A program made the translations under genes and the position numbers. A DNA stretch of 64,000 bases. Source: Planctomycetota bacterium. Its GTDB lineage: Bacteria > Planctomycetota > Planctomycetia > JALXBF01. This document shows positions 1 through 8,938 of the stretch, piece after piece; positions within the stretch are counted from its first letter, which is position 1; the number at the start of each line of letters is the position of its first letter. The stretch spans positions 1-64,000 of the forward strand of contig JALXBF010000116.1 of the NCBI GenBank assembly GCA_026991575.1. The letters run 5' to 3'. The notes beneath the pieces are model-generated. The model saw nothing but the letters and a program-made list of their open reading frames with translations. It did not search any database and was not told the origin of the DNA.

Positions 1-667
1 CGCCACGCTGCGCCGTCATCCGCCCCTGCATCCCGCCACGGATCCATTCGGAGAAAGCTGCCGTTAGGGCCGTTCCGTCAACGATGTCTCGCAGACCGAT
101 CGGCTTATTGAAGCCATGGTCCCACCCTGGCCGGTACGTGATGCCGTTAGCCTTCCAGTTGTTGTAATAGGTCTCCGTTCCGTGGTTCGGGGCGTAGTTC
201 TGCGAGGTTGCGTACGGGAAGGAATGATCGAAGTGAGGGTCGGACGGACACAGGTAGACCTCGATCCGGCTCTTGCGCAGCGTCGCGTTGGGATCGTTCG
301 CCCAGTTCCAGGGCGGTTCGCCGAAGGCACGCAGGTCGAGGTTGGCAGCGTTGTAGATGTCGGCCCGGTCCAAGTAGGGCAGCAAGAACACCTTCATGCT
401 CCACATGGTCTCCCCGCCAGGCCCGGTGATCTGATTCCAGCGGCGGTAGCGAAGGGTGCCGTCAGGTGGGAAGTAGCCATGGACCTGGTGGTAATTGTGG
501 AGTGCCAGGCCTATCTGCTTCAGGTTGTTCTGACATTGAGCACGACGCGCTGCCTCCCGCGCCATCTGGACCGCCGGAAGCAACAGTGCAATCAAGACCG
601 CAATGATGGCAATTACGACCAAGAGCTCGATGAGCGTGAAGCCAGAAGGGGATCGTCTCCACCTCAT
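1..667 (-). CDS. DUF1559 prepilin-like protein (3' end cut by window edge)
   Basis: The reading frame opens with ATG at 667 and stays open to base 1, so the C-terminus lies outside the window. Residues 9-15 are the prepilin cleavage and methylation motif GFTLIEL, followed by a hydrophobic helix (VVIAIIAVLIALLLPAVQ) and the typical continuation REAARRAQCQNNLKQIGLALHNY. This is the hallmark of the DUF1559 (SBP_bac_10) family, which is hugely expanded in planctomycetes. Family members are thought to be exported pseudopilin-like proteins of unknown role. The visible 222 residues also contain the YLCPSDP segment common in this family. The diagnostic C-terminal motif cannot be checked here. No pilus assembly gene lies nearby, so this is probably one of many scattered paralogs. 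Confidence 0.9.
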   Translation of the reverse strand, partial: MRWRRSPSGFTLIELLVVIAIIAVLIALLLPAVQMAREAARRAQCQNNLKQIGLALHNYHQVHGYFPPDGTLRYRRWNQITGPGGETMWSMKVFLLPYLDRADIYNAANLDLRAFGEPPWNWANDPNATLRKSRIEVYLCPSDPHFDHSFPYATSQNYAPNHGTETYYNNWKANGITYRPGWDHGFNKPIGLRDIVDGTALTAAFSEWIRGGMQGRMTAQRG

Positions 668-933
668 AGCTCTACTCCCTAACCCCTAGACAAACACGCT
701 GCCCACACTTGCCCGGACGGGCCTGTTGACTGGATGGGCATGCCCACAGCACGGCGTCATTATAGCTGACCCGCCACATGCGCTCAATCCCCCCTCGCGG
801 CTGCCTTGGAGCGAGGCCCACAAGCGCTTGCCAAACAAACACGCCGACACCGGCAGGAAAGGGCCATTGCCACAAACGGGCGTGTGGCAACATGCGCATG
901 GCCGCACAGCACCGCTTGTGCCAGCGAGCCGGA

Positions 934-1677
934 CTACGGGGCGCCACGTAGCCAGCGCCGCAGCAGTGCTCGTCGGCTACGGTCCAATGCCACCCCGATG
1001 TTGCGGTCACGGCCCCCGCTGGTGTGGATGGCAACGAGCAGTCGAGTACGCGTCGTAGGAGAGTACAGCCATAGCGGCGCACCGCTCTGGCCATAGTAGC
1101 TGTCAGCTGTATGCACCAGCCGGCCTGCACGCGCTTCCAGAACGGTTCCCAACGACCAGTACTGCACCCTCCCCTTCAGCTCCACCGGCGTGTCGGGCCG
1201 GTCAACAGGATAGCCGGCAAGGTTAATCAGAGCACCCCGCAAACTTGCCGGTCGCAGCCGGCCAAGCCGAAACCACCCCCGGCTGTAACCGAGCGGGATG
1301 TTCAGATGGACCAGGGCAAAGTCGAAATCGGATTGCCATCGGGTCTGCCACTGGTTCGGCAGGTGTACTCGGGTCGCTTCGGCCGACCCCCCTCGCCTAT
1401 CGTGGTCGCCCCTTCCTGGGGTCAAGCTCACCCGCCGGGCCAGACCTCCGAGCCGCATATCGTGCACGCAGTGTGCGGCCGTCAATGCAACCGATGGACC
1501 GATTAGTGCCGCCGTCCCCGTGAGACTTGCTCCTGACGGAAAAACTGCCTCCAGACGGCAGATCGCGGACCAGGGAAACCTATCGACGTCGCGCACTGGC
1601 AATCGATCGTCGATCCCAAGAACCGATTCCGGAACGGCCGTCCGGGTCAATCGTGCTGAACGAAGTTGACTGGTCAT
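934..1677 (-). CDS. trypsin-like serine protease
   Basis: This 247-residue protein has a complete trypsin-type (S1-like) triad: His69 in LTAAHC, Asp119 in DFALVHL and Ser198 in GQSGAPLW. The spacing fits a single chymotrypsin-fold domain, and GQSGAP resembles the glutamyl endopeptidase/V8-like subgroup more than classical trypsins (GDSGGP). The ATG at 1677 gives an N-terminus with no obvious signal peptide, so it may be intracellular, exported by another route, or start elsewhere. It stands alone between the DUF1559 gene and the large lipoprotein gene. Peptidase activity is inferred from the intact triad; the substrate is unknown. Confidence 0.85.
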   Translation of the reverse strand: MTSQLRSARLTRTAVPESVLGIDDRLPVRDVDRFPWSAICRLEAVFPSGASLTGTAALIGPSVALTAAHCVHDMRLGGLARRVSLTPGRGDHDRRGGSAEATRVHLPNQWQTRWQSDFDFALVHLNIPLGYSRGWFRLGRLRPASLRGALINLAGYPVDRPDTPVELKGRVQYWSLGTVLEARAGRLVHTADSYYGQSGAPLWLYSPTTRTRLLVAIHTSGGRDRNIGVALDRSRRALLRRWLRGAP

Positions 1678-1904
1678 GCTGCGGTCCCCCCTCGAACCGC
1701 CGCCCGGAGCGCCGCCCCAGAAACCATAGCTTGCGGGAACGGCCGAGGACGGCTGCCGGACCAGCCCGTCCCTGCGATGGCCGCACGCACGCGCAAAAGC
1801 TGCGACCCACCGGTCGCCCGGGCTCGCACGGGCCGGATCGCCGTGTGCTGACGGTGCCGAGTGCCGCCTCTACATCGGGTTGGGACAGCCGAAAACAGAG
1901 AATG

Positions 1905-4900
1905 CTATCGATGGCTGATCTGACCCGGGGGGCCGTGGTAGCGAGTGTTGTACTTACGGTGCAACCGGCGAACGGCTTCGGCATTGCGGGGCGATTCGCC
2001 CGGTTTCGGCGGGTAGGAGCTCATGCCCCGGAACGGCAGGGGGTCGACTGTCAGCGGGCATACCGTCAGCGGATCTGCTGATTTGCAGAACCCTACGGTG
2101 CGCACTACGTACGTCCGCCGCCAGCCATCGGGCAGCTCGGGCACCGACTCGGCCGGAAAACCGATCTCCAGGGCATCGCCCGCCCCGAAGATCACGAACG
2201 CGTCGTCGGCCTTGGCCAACAGCTCGGTCACGTCGCCGTAGCGGGTGTAGTAGCCGAACTGCCGCACCAACGGGGCGGGATCCGTGCGATGGTAGTCAAA
2301 CACGGTAGGCCAACGGCCGTCAGGACTGTATTCGGTCAGGTGCCCTTTGTAGAAGAGCCGGCTCTTTGTCGGAAGCAACCTGGTGACCCGGATCGTTTCT
2401 CGAGCATCGCGGTCCGCAATGGCCAGCCACGCCGCGTCCCAGTACACCTGGACGTTCGTCCGGACGCGCAGCTCAACCTCGCGGCCCGTCGGCACCTTGC
2501 CGGTCAGCTCCACGGTCATCAGCTTCGGCGAGCCGGCCGGAATGCCTGCTACGGGAACGATCGTCTGCCACTCTCCCTGTTCGGTGCGCAATTCGATGGA
2601 CGGCATCGTCAGCGTTATGCCGGCGGTGGCCGCCGCATAGTTGGTGTCCGAGAAGGCGTACTCCACCCAGCCGTGCAAGCACAGGAACAACCGCTGGTCA
2701 GGATCGATCCGGGGTACCGCGAAGGCCATCGTGACGCTGTGTTCCTCGGCGTACCCAGGCCAGACTGTGCGAAGGTGAAACTGGTCCACCGCCCTACGAT
2801 CGGGACGTTGGAGCACGGCGGTCACGTCCTGGCCTCGGTGGGTCATTGCTCGCTTTGGCTGGATGAGCTGGCGGAATAGCAGCAGCTCGCCGGTGGCCCG
2901 GAAGCCTTCTGGCGCGAACCGCTCGTCGGGCGCAACAACCGTTCCGGACGGATGATCGATCACAAGCAACTCGACGTGGTCCAGGTAGCAGACTTCGTCC
3001 ATCGGTTCGGCAATCGCTATCCGATAGACGTCTTGGTCCGGGACCAGCTGGTCGGAGCGCACCAGAAGGAGCTCTTCGGGATCAGGCTTGTTGTATACGC
3101 CAGGCGCGAGCAAATAGCCAAGGCCACCACCACCCAAGAAGTCCGTGATGAACTCGTAGCGGCGCCCGTTCCACGTAAACAGCAGCGGGCAGGAGACGGA
3201 CTTGCGCCGCACCTGTCGGATTATGTGTAGTTCGTTAGCAGCCAGGCCGACTTCCGCCTGCAAGGTGTTATCGGGCCAGCGCATCCGAATGCCGTCCACT
3301 TCGCTGTAACCGTCCAGCCCGAAAGTCAACGGCTCGTGCGTGGCGCAGCCGCTGCCCACTGTCGGGCGTAGCTCGGTCAACGCGTACACATCACCTGCCA
3401 GCACGATCACGCGTATTCCCGTACCGTCGGCCGGCGTTCGCATCTCCAGACCGTCGTCGCGGACCCCTGTGAAGCGGATCTTCACCCAATTGCTGGCGTT
3501 GCCCTCGGTTTTCTGGCCCACCAGGCCATGCCCCGGAACGAAGCCGACCAGTTCAGCGAAGCCGTTTCCGGTCAGGTCCGACGCCACCAGAGAAGCCGCC
3601 TTCAGCGGCTGGCCGTCGGCGGTAAGGAAAGCTGGCAAGGCGGCGCCGAAGACCTGCAGCTTGCCGCTCTCGTCCGCGCGCAACAGCACTGGTTTCCCGT
3701 CCTGCAAGGCGACAGCGTCCCAGTTGCCGTCGAGGTCGAAGTCGAGCACACGGGGCTGAATGAGCGAAACGCCCTCGTGAACCGGTTTCCAGGTCAGTTT
3801 GCTCGGATCGACCGGATAATCGACCTTTGGCACCCGGCCCTGTCCGATGAGAATCGCGCCCTGCTCGGAACCGTCCGTAATGATCAGGTCACGAGCGTCG
3901 TCTTCATTCCAGTCCCAAACCAGCAGCGTTGCGAACGCTGCCGCCTTCGCCAGCGCCGCGCCCTGGAGCGGGCGGGCGGTAAAACGAAGCAAGCGATCGT
4001 TGTACAGAGCCACGCAACGCCCGTCGGCACTGAGCAGCACCAGGTCGACGTCGCGGTCGTTGTCGATGTCCGTGAACGTGACCGCTGCTGCTGGCGGTTG
4101 CCAGGACGGCCCCTGCTCGCTCAGTTCCTCGAACTCGGTGCTAAGGATCACGGGTCCCTTCTGCGAGCTGCCCGGCTTCGGTGCCGGAGCCACCACGCCG
4201 GGTCTGCCGACGTTGCGAAACACCTTAGCCGGTGCGTGATCGGGCAGCTCGCCGGACAAGAGGGACGCGGCCTGGCTCACGGAGCCGATGTTGACGACGA
4301 ACAAGTCCAGGTCGGCATCCAAGTCAAGGTCGACGAACACAGCCCCTGTGCTGATCTGCTCACCGCCTGCAACGCCTGCCTCGTCCGTTACGTCGACGAA
4401 CTTGCCTTTGTCGTTGCGGTACAGCCGGTTAGCCCCGATGTTGCAGAGGTACAGGTCCGGATCGAGGTCGTTGTCATAGTCGCCGATGGCGATGGCCAAC
4501 GTGAGCATACCGCCGGCAAGGCCTGCTTCGGCCGTGACATCGTGAAACTGGCCATCGCCGTCGTTGCGCAGCAGCAGATTGCCCAGTTGGCCGTCCCGAA
4601 CGACGGCACCGGCAAGAAACACGTCCAGGTCGCCGTCACCGTCGTAGTCGAACGTAGCCCAGGGAAAACCAAGTCGTTGCCGCGCGAACCCGAGAAGCTG
4701 CAACGGGTCGGAGCCCTCCAGATCCTTCCACCCAGCCCACCTCGTGCCCTCCGCCAGACTGACTGATAGCTCCTCCCAGGGCTCGTACAGCACGGGCCTG
4801 GAGCGTGAGGTGAGCGGGTCGACGGCAGCACGACCAATTGCGTTGGCGTAGGGCCCCATGTCGTCATACATGATCTTGGCTTGGACACCTTCTTTTGCCT

Positions 4901-5612
4901 CGTCGAGGAGCTTCTTCTGCGCCAGCAGCTTCTTGGCCTCGTCCGGTTGTCCGCTGAGCATTAGCAGCTGGGCCAGACCGTAGATTGCGGGCACGAAGAT
5001 GGGATTCAGTTCGACTGCTTTCTGGAACGCTTCCCTGGCCCTGGATCGGTCGGTGGCCATCAGGCAGTTGCCCAGCCAGTACCAGCCGTAGGAGTTCTCT
5101 GGATCGATGCGGGTTACTGCCTCGAAGTGCCTGGCCGCCTCATCCAGTTGTCCCAGGTGGTTCAAGATGATTCCCAGGCAGAAGTGGGCATAGACGTTCT
5201 CGGGGTCTGCCTGCAGGATTTCCCTCAGGATCTCCTGTGCCTCGTCCAGTGCGCCGGGCTTCTTTGGCTGATTCAACAGCGCGATGGCCAGGTTGATGCG
5301 CGGCGGTAGCCAGTCGGGCGCAAGCTCTATGGCCTTACGCAGCAGGACAACAGCCTCTGGAAAGCCCTTGTCGAACTGATCGATGTAAGCCGATGCTCGG
5401 GCATTCAGCCGAAGCGCCTCAACGTTGGACGTCGTCCAGCGGAACGCCGGCGCCGCCTCCTCCGCGGTTTGCTCTTTGCTCGGCCCCCCGCCTATGCCGC
5501 GATCGGTTTGCGGCGGTTCGGAACGGTTGCCGCAGCCGGCCAGAACGGTGAGCAGGAGGGCAGTCACTGCAGTCGTTATCCACTGGCGGGCAAGCAACAC
5601 AGTGCGTGCCAT
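1905..5612 (-). CDS. giant lipoprotein with TPR, VCBS/FG-GAP and ASPIC/UnbV domains
   Basis: I chose ATG 5612, which has GGAG eight bases upstream, over an upstream TTG at 5639. The product is 1,235 residues. A positive N-terminus and hydrophobic stretch end in the lipobox LTVLAGC (Cys27), so it should be lipid-anchored outside the cytoplasm. Residues of roughly 50-240 are TPR repeats. From about residue 320 come calcium-binding-type VCBS repeats such as FDYDGDGDLDVFL, IGDYDNDLDPDLYL and FVDLDLDADLDLFV. Residues of about 704-795 match the ASPIC/UnbV module (GNASNWVKIRF ... DGIRMRWPDN). About 440 further residues have no domain I recognise. The architecture is typical of planctomycete and acidobacterial CRTAC-like surface proteins. 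Binding or scaffold function is inference. Confidence 0.88.
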   Translation of the reverse strand: MARTVLLARQWITTAVTALLLTVLAGCGNRSEPPQTDRGIGGGPSKEQTAEEAAPAFRWTTSNVEALRLNARASAYIDQFDKGFPEAVVLLRKAIELAPDWLPPRINLAIALLNQPKKPGALDEAQEILREILQADPENVYAHFCLGIILNHLGQLDEAARHFEAVTRIDPENSYGWYWLGNCLMATDRSRAREAFQKAVELNPIFVPAIYGLAQLLMLSGQPDEAKKLLAQKKLLDEAKEGVQAKIMYDDMGPYANAIGRAAVDPLTSRSRPVLYEPWEELSVSLAEGTRWAGWKDLEGSDPLQLLGFARQRLGFPWATFDYDGDGDLDVFLAGAVVRDGQLGNLLLRNDGDGQFHDVTAEAGLAGGMLTLAIAIGDYDNDLDPDLYLCNIGANRLYRNDKGKFVDVTDEAGVAGGEQISTGAVFVDLDLDADLDLFVVNIGSVSQAASLLSGELPDHAPAKVFRNVGRPGVVAPAPKPGSSQKGPVILSTEFEELSEQGPSWQPPAAAVTFTDIDNDRDVDLVLLSADGRCVALYNDRLLRFTARPLQGAALAKAAAFATLLVWDWNEDDARDLIITDGSEQGAILIGQGRVPKVDYPVDPSKLTWKPVHEGVSLIQPRVLDFDLDGNWDAVALQDGKPVLLRADESGKLQVFGAALPAFLTADGQPLKAASLVASDLTGNGFAELVGFVPGHGLVGQKTEGNASNWVKIRFTGVRDDGLEMRTPADGTGIRVIVLAGDVYALTELRPTVGSGCATHEPLTFGLDGYSEVDGIRMRWPDNTLQAEVGLAANELHIIRQVRRKSVSCPLLFTWNGRRYEFITDFLGGGGLGYLLAPGVYNKPDPEELLLVRSDQLVPDQDVYRIAIAEPMDEVCYLDHVELLVIDHPSGTVVAPDERFAPEGFRATGELLLFRQLIQPKRAMTHRGQDVTAVLQRPDRRAVDQFHLRTVWPGYAEEHSVTMAFAVPRIDPDQRLFLCLHGWVEYAFSDTNYAAATAGITLTMPSIELRTEQGEWQTIVPVAGIPAGSPKLMTVELTGKVPTGREVELRVRTNVQVYWDAAWLAIADRDARETIRVTRLLPTKSRLFYKGHLTEYSPDGRWPTVFDYHRTDPAPLVRQFGYYTRYGDVTELLAKADDAFVIFGAGDALEIGFPAESVPELPDGWRRTYVVRTVGFCKSADPLTVCPLTVDPLPFRGMSSYPPKPGESPRNAEAVRRLHRKYNTRYHGPPGQISHR

Positions 5613-5763
5613 GCCGGGTACTCCGTTGAGCAGGGCCAACCGTGGTTTGCTCAGCCATTTGTCTAAGGAACCGTACGGCGTCCGGAACAGACCCGTTCAA
5701 CCGCTAGAATTGCCCGAAACCGGCAAGCAGCGGCACGTGAGCTTATCGCGGGGCGTCCGACCG

Positions 5764-6939
5764 ATGGCGTGGTTACGGTTGCAATCGGTAACGAAGGTGT
5801 ATGCCGATGGGACCGTGGCCCTGCGCGGGTTGAGCCTGGCAGCGGCGCAGGGTGAGTTTCTCGTGCTGGTGGGCCCGTCCGGCTGCGGCAAGACCACAAC
5901 GCTCCGCTTGATCGCCGGCCTGGAGGAACCAACAGAAGGAGAGATTTGGCTCGGCGGCCGGTGTATCAACGGCTTGCCCCCCCGCAAGCGAGACGTGGCG
6001 ATGGTGTTCCAGAACTACGCCCTCTATCCGCACATGACCGTGTATGACAACCTTGCGTTCGGCTTGCGGATGCGCCGTCGGGAACTGGGACTGACGAAAG
6101 CCGAGATCGATCAACGCGTGCGTGACGTTGCCGAAATGCTGGGCATTGGACGGTTGCTGGACAAGAAGCCGGCTGCGCTCTCTGGCGGCGAGCGCCAGCG
6201 GGTGGCGTTAGGCCGAGCAATCGTGCGCCGCCCGGCGGTGTTCCTGTTCGACGAACCGTTATCGAACCTGGACGCGCAGCTTCGGGCCGAGGTCCGCCGC
6301 GACCTGAAGCGGTTGCATGCCGAGATTCAGACAACGATGGTCTACGTCACGCACGATCAGATCGAAGCAATGACGCTCGGTGATCGGGTGGCGGTTCTGC
6401 GGGATGGCCAGCTCCAGCAGGTGGGAACGCCGCAGCAGTTGTACGACCGGCCCGAGAACCTGTTCGTGGCCTGCTTCTTGGGCTCGCCGCGGATCAACAC
6501 CGTCGAGGGCGAGCTGGTGGTTGAGTCGGGCCGCGTCCAGTTCCGCTGCGGGGCGTTTCGGATGGACGTACCGCCAGGGCTGGTACCGGCGGACGTACCA
6601 CAGGGCGGTTGGAGGCTGGTGTGGGCAATTCGTCCGGAGCATATTTCCCTTGCGAGAGAAACGGGCAATAATTACAACGTAGCGGAAGGCACGGACCTGG
6701 CTGCCCGGGTCACGGTCGTGGAACCGTGGGGCCGGGAGCAGGTGTTGTATTGCGATTGTGGCGGGGTGGAGCTGACGGTTCTCTGCCCCGCGGCTCTGGC
6801 GGTCCGGCCGGGACAGCAGGTGCTGCTTCGGCCGCTGCTGACGGAATCGCTCTGGTTTGATCCGACGACGGGGCGGCGCATGGAGCTTGGCTGCCAGGCG
6901 CGGTCAGAGAAGGTGCCGGGGAACGGTATGACCGGGTAG
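5764..6939 (+). CDS. MalK/UgpC-type ABC transporter ATP-binding protein
   Basis: ATP-binding subunit of a CUT1-type (sugar, glycerol-3-phosphate) ABC importer; it would hydrolyse ATP on the cytoplasmic side of a permease. The 391-residue protein has Walker A GPSGCGKTT, Q-loop VFQNYALYPHMTV, signature LSGGERQRVALGRA, Walker B VFLFDEPLSNLDA and the H-loop YVTHDQIEAMTL. The C-terminal third is the TOBE/MalK regulatory region (WAIRPEHI). ATG 5764 is where family homology begins; the frame is open further upstream but overlaps the divergent lipoprotein gene. No permease or binding-protein gene lies beside it, so the substrate is unknown and it probably serves permeases encoded elsewhere. A strong terminator follows. 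Confidence 0.9.
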   Translation: MAWLRLQSVTKVYADGTVALRGLSLAAAQGEFLVLVGPSGCGKTTTLRLIAGLEEPTEGEIWLGGRCINGLPPRKRDVAMVFQNYALYPHMTVYDNLAFGLRMRRRELGLTKAEIDQRVRDVAEMLGIGRLLDKKPAALSGGERQRVALGRAIVRRPAVFLFDEPLSNLDAQLRAEVRRDLKRLHAEIQTTMVYVTHDQIEAMTLGDRVAVLRDGQLQQVGTPQQLYDRPENLFVACFLGSPRINTVEGELVVESGRVQFRCGAFRMDVPPGLVPADVPQGGWRLVWAIRPEHISLARETGNNYNVAEGTDLAARVTVVEPWGREQVLYCDCGGVELTVLCPAALAVRPGQQVLLRPLLTESLWFDPTTGRRMELGCQARSEKVPGNGMTG

Positions 6940-6991
6940 CTGCGTCAGAAGTTGTGGGGCGACGCACCGGCGGAGCAAGCTCGTCGGACAG

Positions 6992-7018
6992 AAGTGGGAG
7001 CCTTCCTCCCACTTTTTT
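6992..7018 (+). terminator. rho-independent terminator after the ABC ATPase gene
   Basis: A perfect 9-bp stem, AAGTGGGAG (6992-7000) and CTCCCACTT (7006-7014), encloses a 5-base loop and runs into a T tract (TTTTTT, 7013-7018). It lies 52 bases after the ABC gene stop and about 60 bases before nusA, separating the two units. Confidence 0.85.
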
Positions 7019-7080
7019 GTTTGCCGCCCCTTGCCGTGGCCGCAGCGCACATGGCCTTGGATGCGGCCGGGAGAGCAACG

Positions 7081-8571
7081 ATGAACCATGAGTTGTTGCG
7101 AATCGTTGACGCGTTGCACCGCGAAAAGAACGTCGACAAGGAAACGATCTTTCGCGGCATTGAGGCAGCCCTGCTGGTGGCAGCGCGCAGACAATTTGAC
7201 GACCCCGAGCAGGTCAGCATTCGCATCGACCGGAAGACCGGGGAGATTATTGCTGAGTACCGCGGTGAGCGGTTCGAGCCGGAATTGCTCGGCCGGATCG
7301 CGGCCCAGACCTCCAAGCAGGTCATCCTGCAAAAGATCCGCGAGGCCGAGCGGGACATGCTGTACCGCGAGTACTCCGGAAGGATCGGCGAGCTGGTCCA
7401 GGGCACGGTCTCGCGGGTCGACCGAGCCGTGGTCAGCGTCACAATCGACCGGGCCGAAGCAATCCTGCCGCGGAGCGAGCAGATACCGGGCGATCGCTGG
7501 CGCCCCGGCCAGCCGGTGCGAGCGATCCTCAGCGAGGTCCGCCGGCAGAACAACCGGTTGCGCATCGTCCTGAGCCGTACGGACCCGAACTTCATCCGTC
7601 GGTTGTTCGAACGCGAGATTCCCGAAGTCGCAGACGGAATAATCCAGATCAAAGGAGTAGTCCGAGAGCCGGGCAAGCGGGCCAAGGTCGCCGTCGTCTC
7701 GGCAGACTCGCGCATCGACTGCGTCGGTGCCTGCGTCGGCGTACGCGGATCGCGGATCAAGAATGTCCTGGACGAGCTCAGCGGTGAAAAGATCGACATC
7801 GTCCGCTGGGCGGAAGCCCCCCAGGACTACATCGCCAGCGCTCTGCAGCCGGCCCAGGTCGACGAGGTGATGCTCTTTCCCACATTGGCCCGCGCCATCG
7901 TGCTGGTGTCCGAGGACCAGCTCAGTCAAGCAATCGGTGTCCGCGGGCTGAACGTCAAGCTCGCCTCCAGGTTGACCGGCTGGGACATCGAAATCATGAC
8001 GGCCGATGAACTGGAAGAAGAGGCGCGGCGAGCGGTGATCCGGTTCACCGCCCTGGAAGGCGTCACCCCCGAGCTGGCGGACCGGTTCATCGAGCACGGC
8101 ATCCTCAGCTACAACGACCTGACCGTGCTGGATCCGGAGGAGTTAGCCGAGATTGCTGAGATCGATCTCGATCGCGCGGCTACCATCCGCGACCAGGCGG
8201 AGCGCATGATCCGAGAAGGGGTCGATCCGGCCGCTGACGTGACGATCGAGGACGTCGTGCACCAGGGAGAGGCCGAGGCCCGGGCAGAGGAAAGTGAGGG
8301 CGGTGCGGGCGAGGAGCCTGCTGGTGGCGACCAGCCCACGGCCGCTGCTCCCGACACACCCGAAGGGCCTGCCGTCAGCACCGGAGAAGCAGCGGGCGAC
8401 AACGGGAATGCGGCAGCTATTGGCGGCGAGGCGGCTAGCGACGAGCACGCCTCTGGTGAGGCAGAGACAGCGGGCCAGAGTGCAGCGGCAGCGGACCAAG
8501 AGTCCGACCAGGATGCCGCACAGGAGCAAGAGCACGAGCAGCCAGCAACACCACCGGAGTCGTCAGGCTGA
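7081..8571 (+). CDS. nusA: transcription termination/antitermination factor NusA
   Basis: NusA binds RNA polymerase and nascent RNA and modulates pausing, termination and antitermination. ATG 7081 has GGGAGAG six bases upstream and begins at the family N-terminus (MNHELLRIVDALHREKNVDK). The 496-residue protein shows the N-terminal RNAP-binding domain, an S1 domain (GTVSRVDRAVVSVTIDRAEAI), and two KH modules, including GACVGVRGSRIKNVLDEL and QLSQAIGVRGLNVKLASRL. A helix-hairpin-helix-like segment follows (AEIDLDRAATIRDQAERM). The last ~100 residues are an acidic, Ala/Glu/Gln-rich tail, probably disordered. The usual upstream partner rimP is absent; infB lies downstream as in most bacteria. Confidence 0.95.
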   Translation: MNHELLRIVDALHREKNVDKETIFRGIEAALLVAARRQFDDPEQVSIRIDRKTGEIIAEYRGERFEPELLGRIAAQTSKQVILQKIREAERDMLYREYSGRIGELVQGTVSRVDRAVVSVTIDRAEAILPRSEQIPGDRWRPGQPVRAILSEVRRQNNRLRIVLSRTDPNFIRRLFEREIPEVADGIIQIKGVVREPGKRAKVAVVSADSRIDCVGACVGVRGSRIKNVLDELSGEKIDIVRWAEAPQDYIASALQPAQVDEVMLFPTLARAIVLVSEDQLSQAIGVRGLNVKLASRLTGWDIEIMTADELEEEARRAVIRFTALEGVTPELADRFIEHGILSYNDLTVLDPEELAEIAEIDLDRAATIRDQAERMIREGVDPAADVTIEDVVHQGEAEARAEESEGGAGEEPAGGDQPTAAAPDTPEGPAVSTGEAAGDNGNAAAIGGEAASDEHASGEAETAGQSAAAADQESDQDAAQEQEHEQPATPPESSG

Positions 8572-8938
8572 CGTGACGCAACAGGTAACGCTTTCGATTT
8601 GAAACGCTGCTATGCGGTACGATATAAAGGGGTGGATGTCAGTGTGGCCCTGGACGTGCGGCCCGCCACCGAACTGGGGCATCCCAGCAGACGGTCCCGT
8701 TCGGCGTGCCGTAGGACGATCCTGCCTGGGACCCTTTCCGACCAGCAACGGACGCAGTCACGGCTGAACGACTGGCCCCGCCCGCTACCGTACGCAGGCG
8801 TCTTCCATCCGGAACACCCGACATCGCCAACGCCTCTAACGGTCAGGCAAAGCAGGCCACCGGTGTGGTCCGTTCCGGATGATTCGCGACGGGCTTGCGC
8901 TTGAGGCCGACGATGTAGCGAGGGAGGACCAAAGAGTC
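8572..8938 (+). other. nusA-infB intergenic region (367 bp)
   Basis: No open frame here looks coding. It contains one good promoter candidate (8599-8628) and, at its end, the infB ribosome-binding site. If infB starts at the alternative ATG 8879 the gap is shorter. Confidence 0.5.
8599..8628 (+). promoter_or_regulatory. candidate sigma-70 promoter for infB
   Basis: TTGAAA (8599-8604), an 18-base spacer and TATAAA (8623-8628) lie about 310 bases before the infB start, in an otherwise G+C-rich gap. Infers that infB can be transcribed independently of nusA. Confidence 0.45.

Noticed and set aside
3528..4766. 412-residue plus-strand frame opposite the TPR/VCBS lipoprotein gene
   Set aside because: It shadows the VCBS repeats and shows no domain or ribosome-binding site.
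6904..8097. 397-residue minus-strand frame opposite nusA
   Set aside because: Antisense shadow of a strongly conserved gene.
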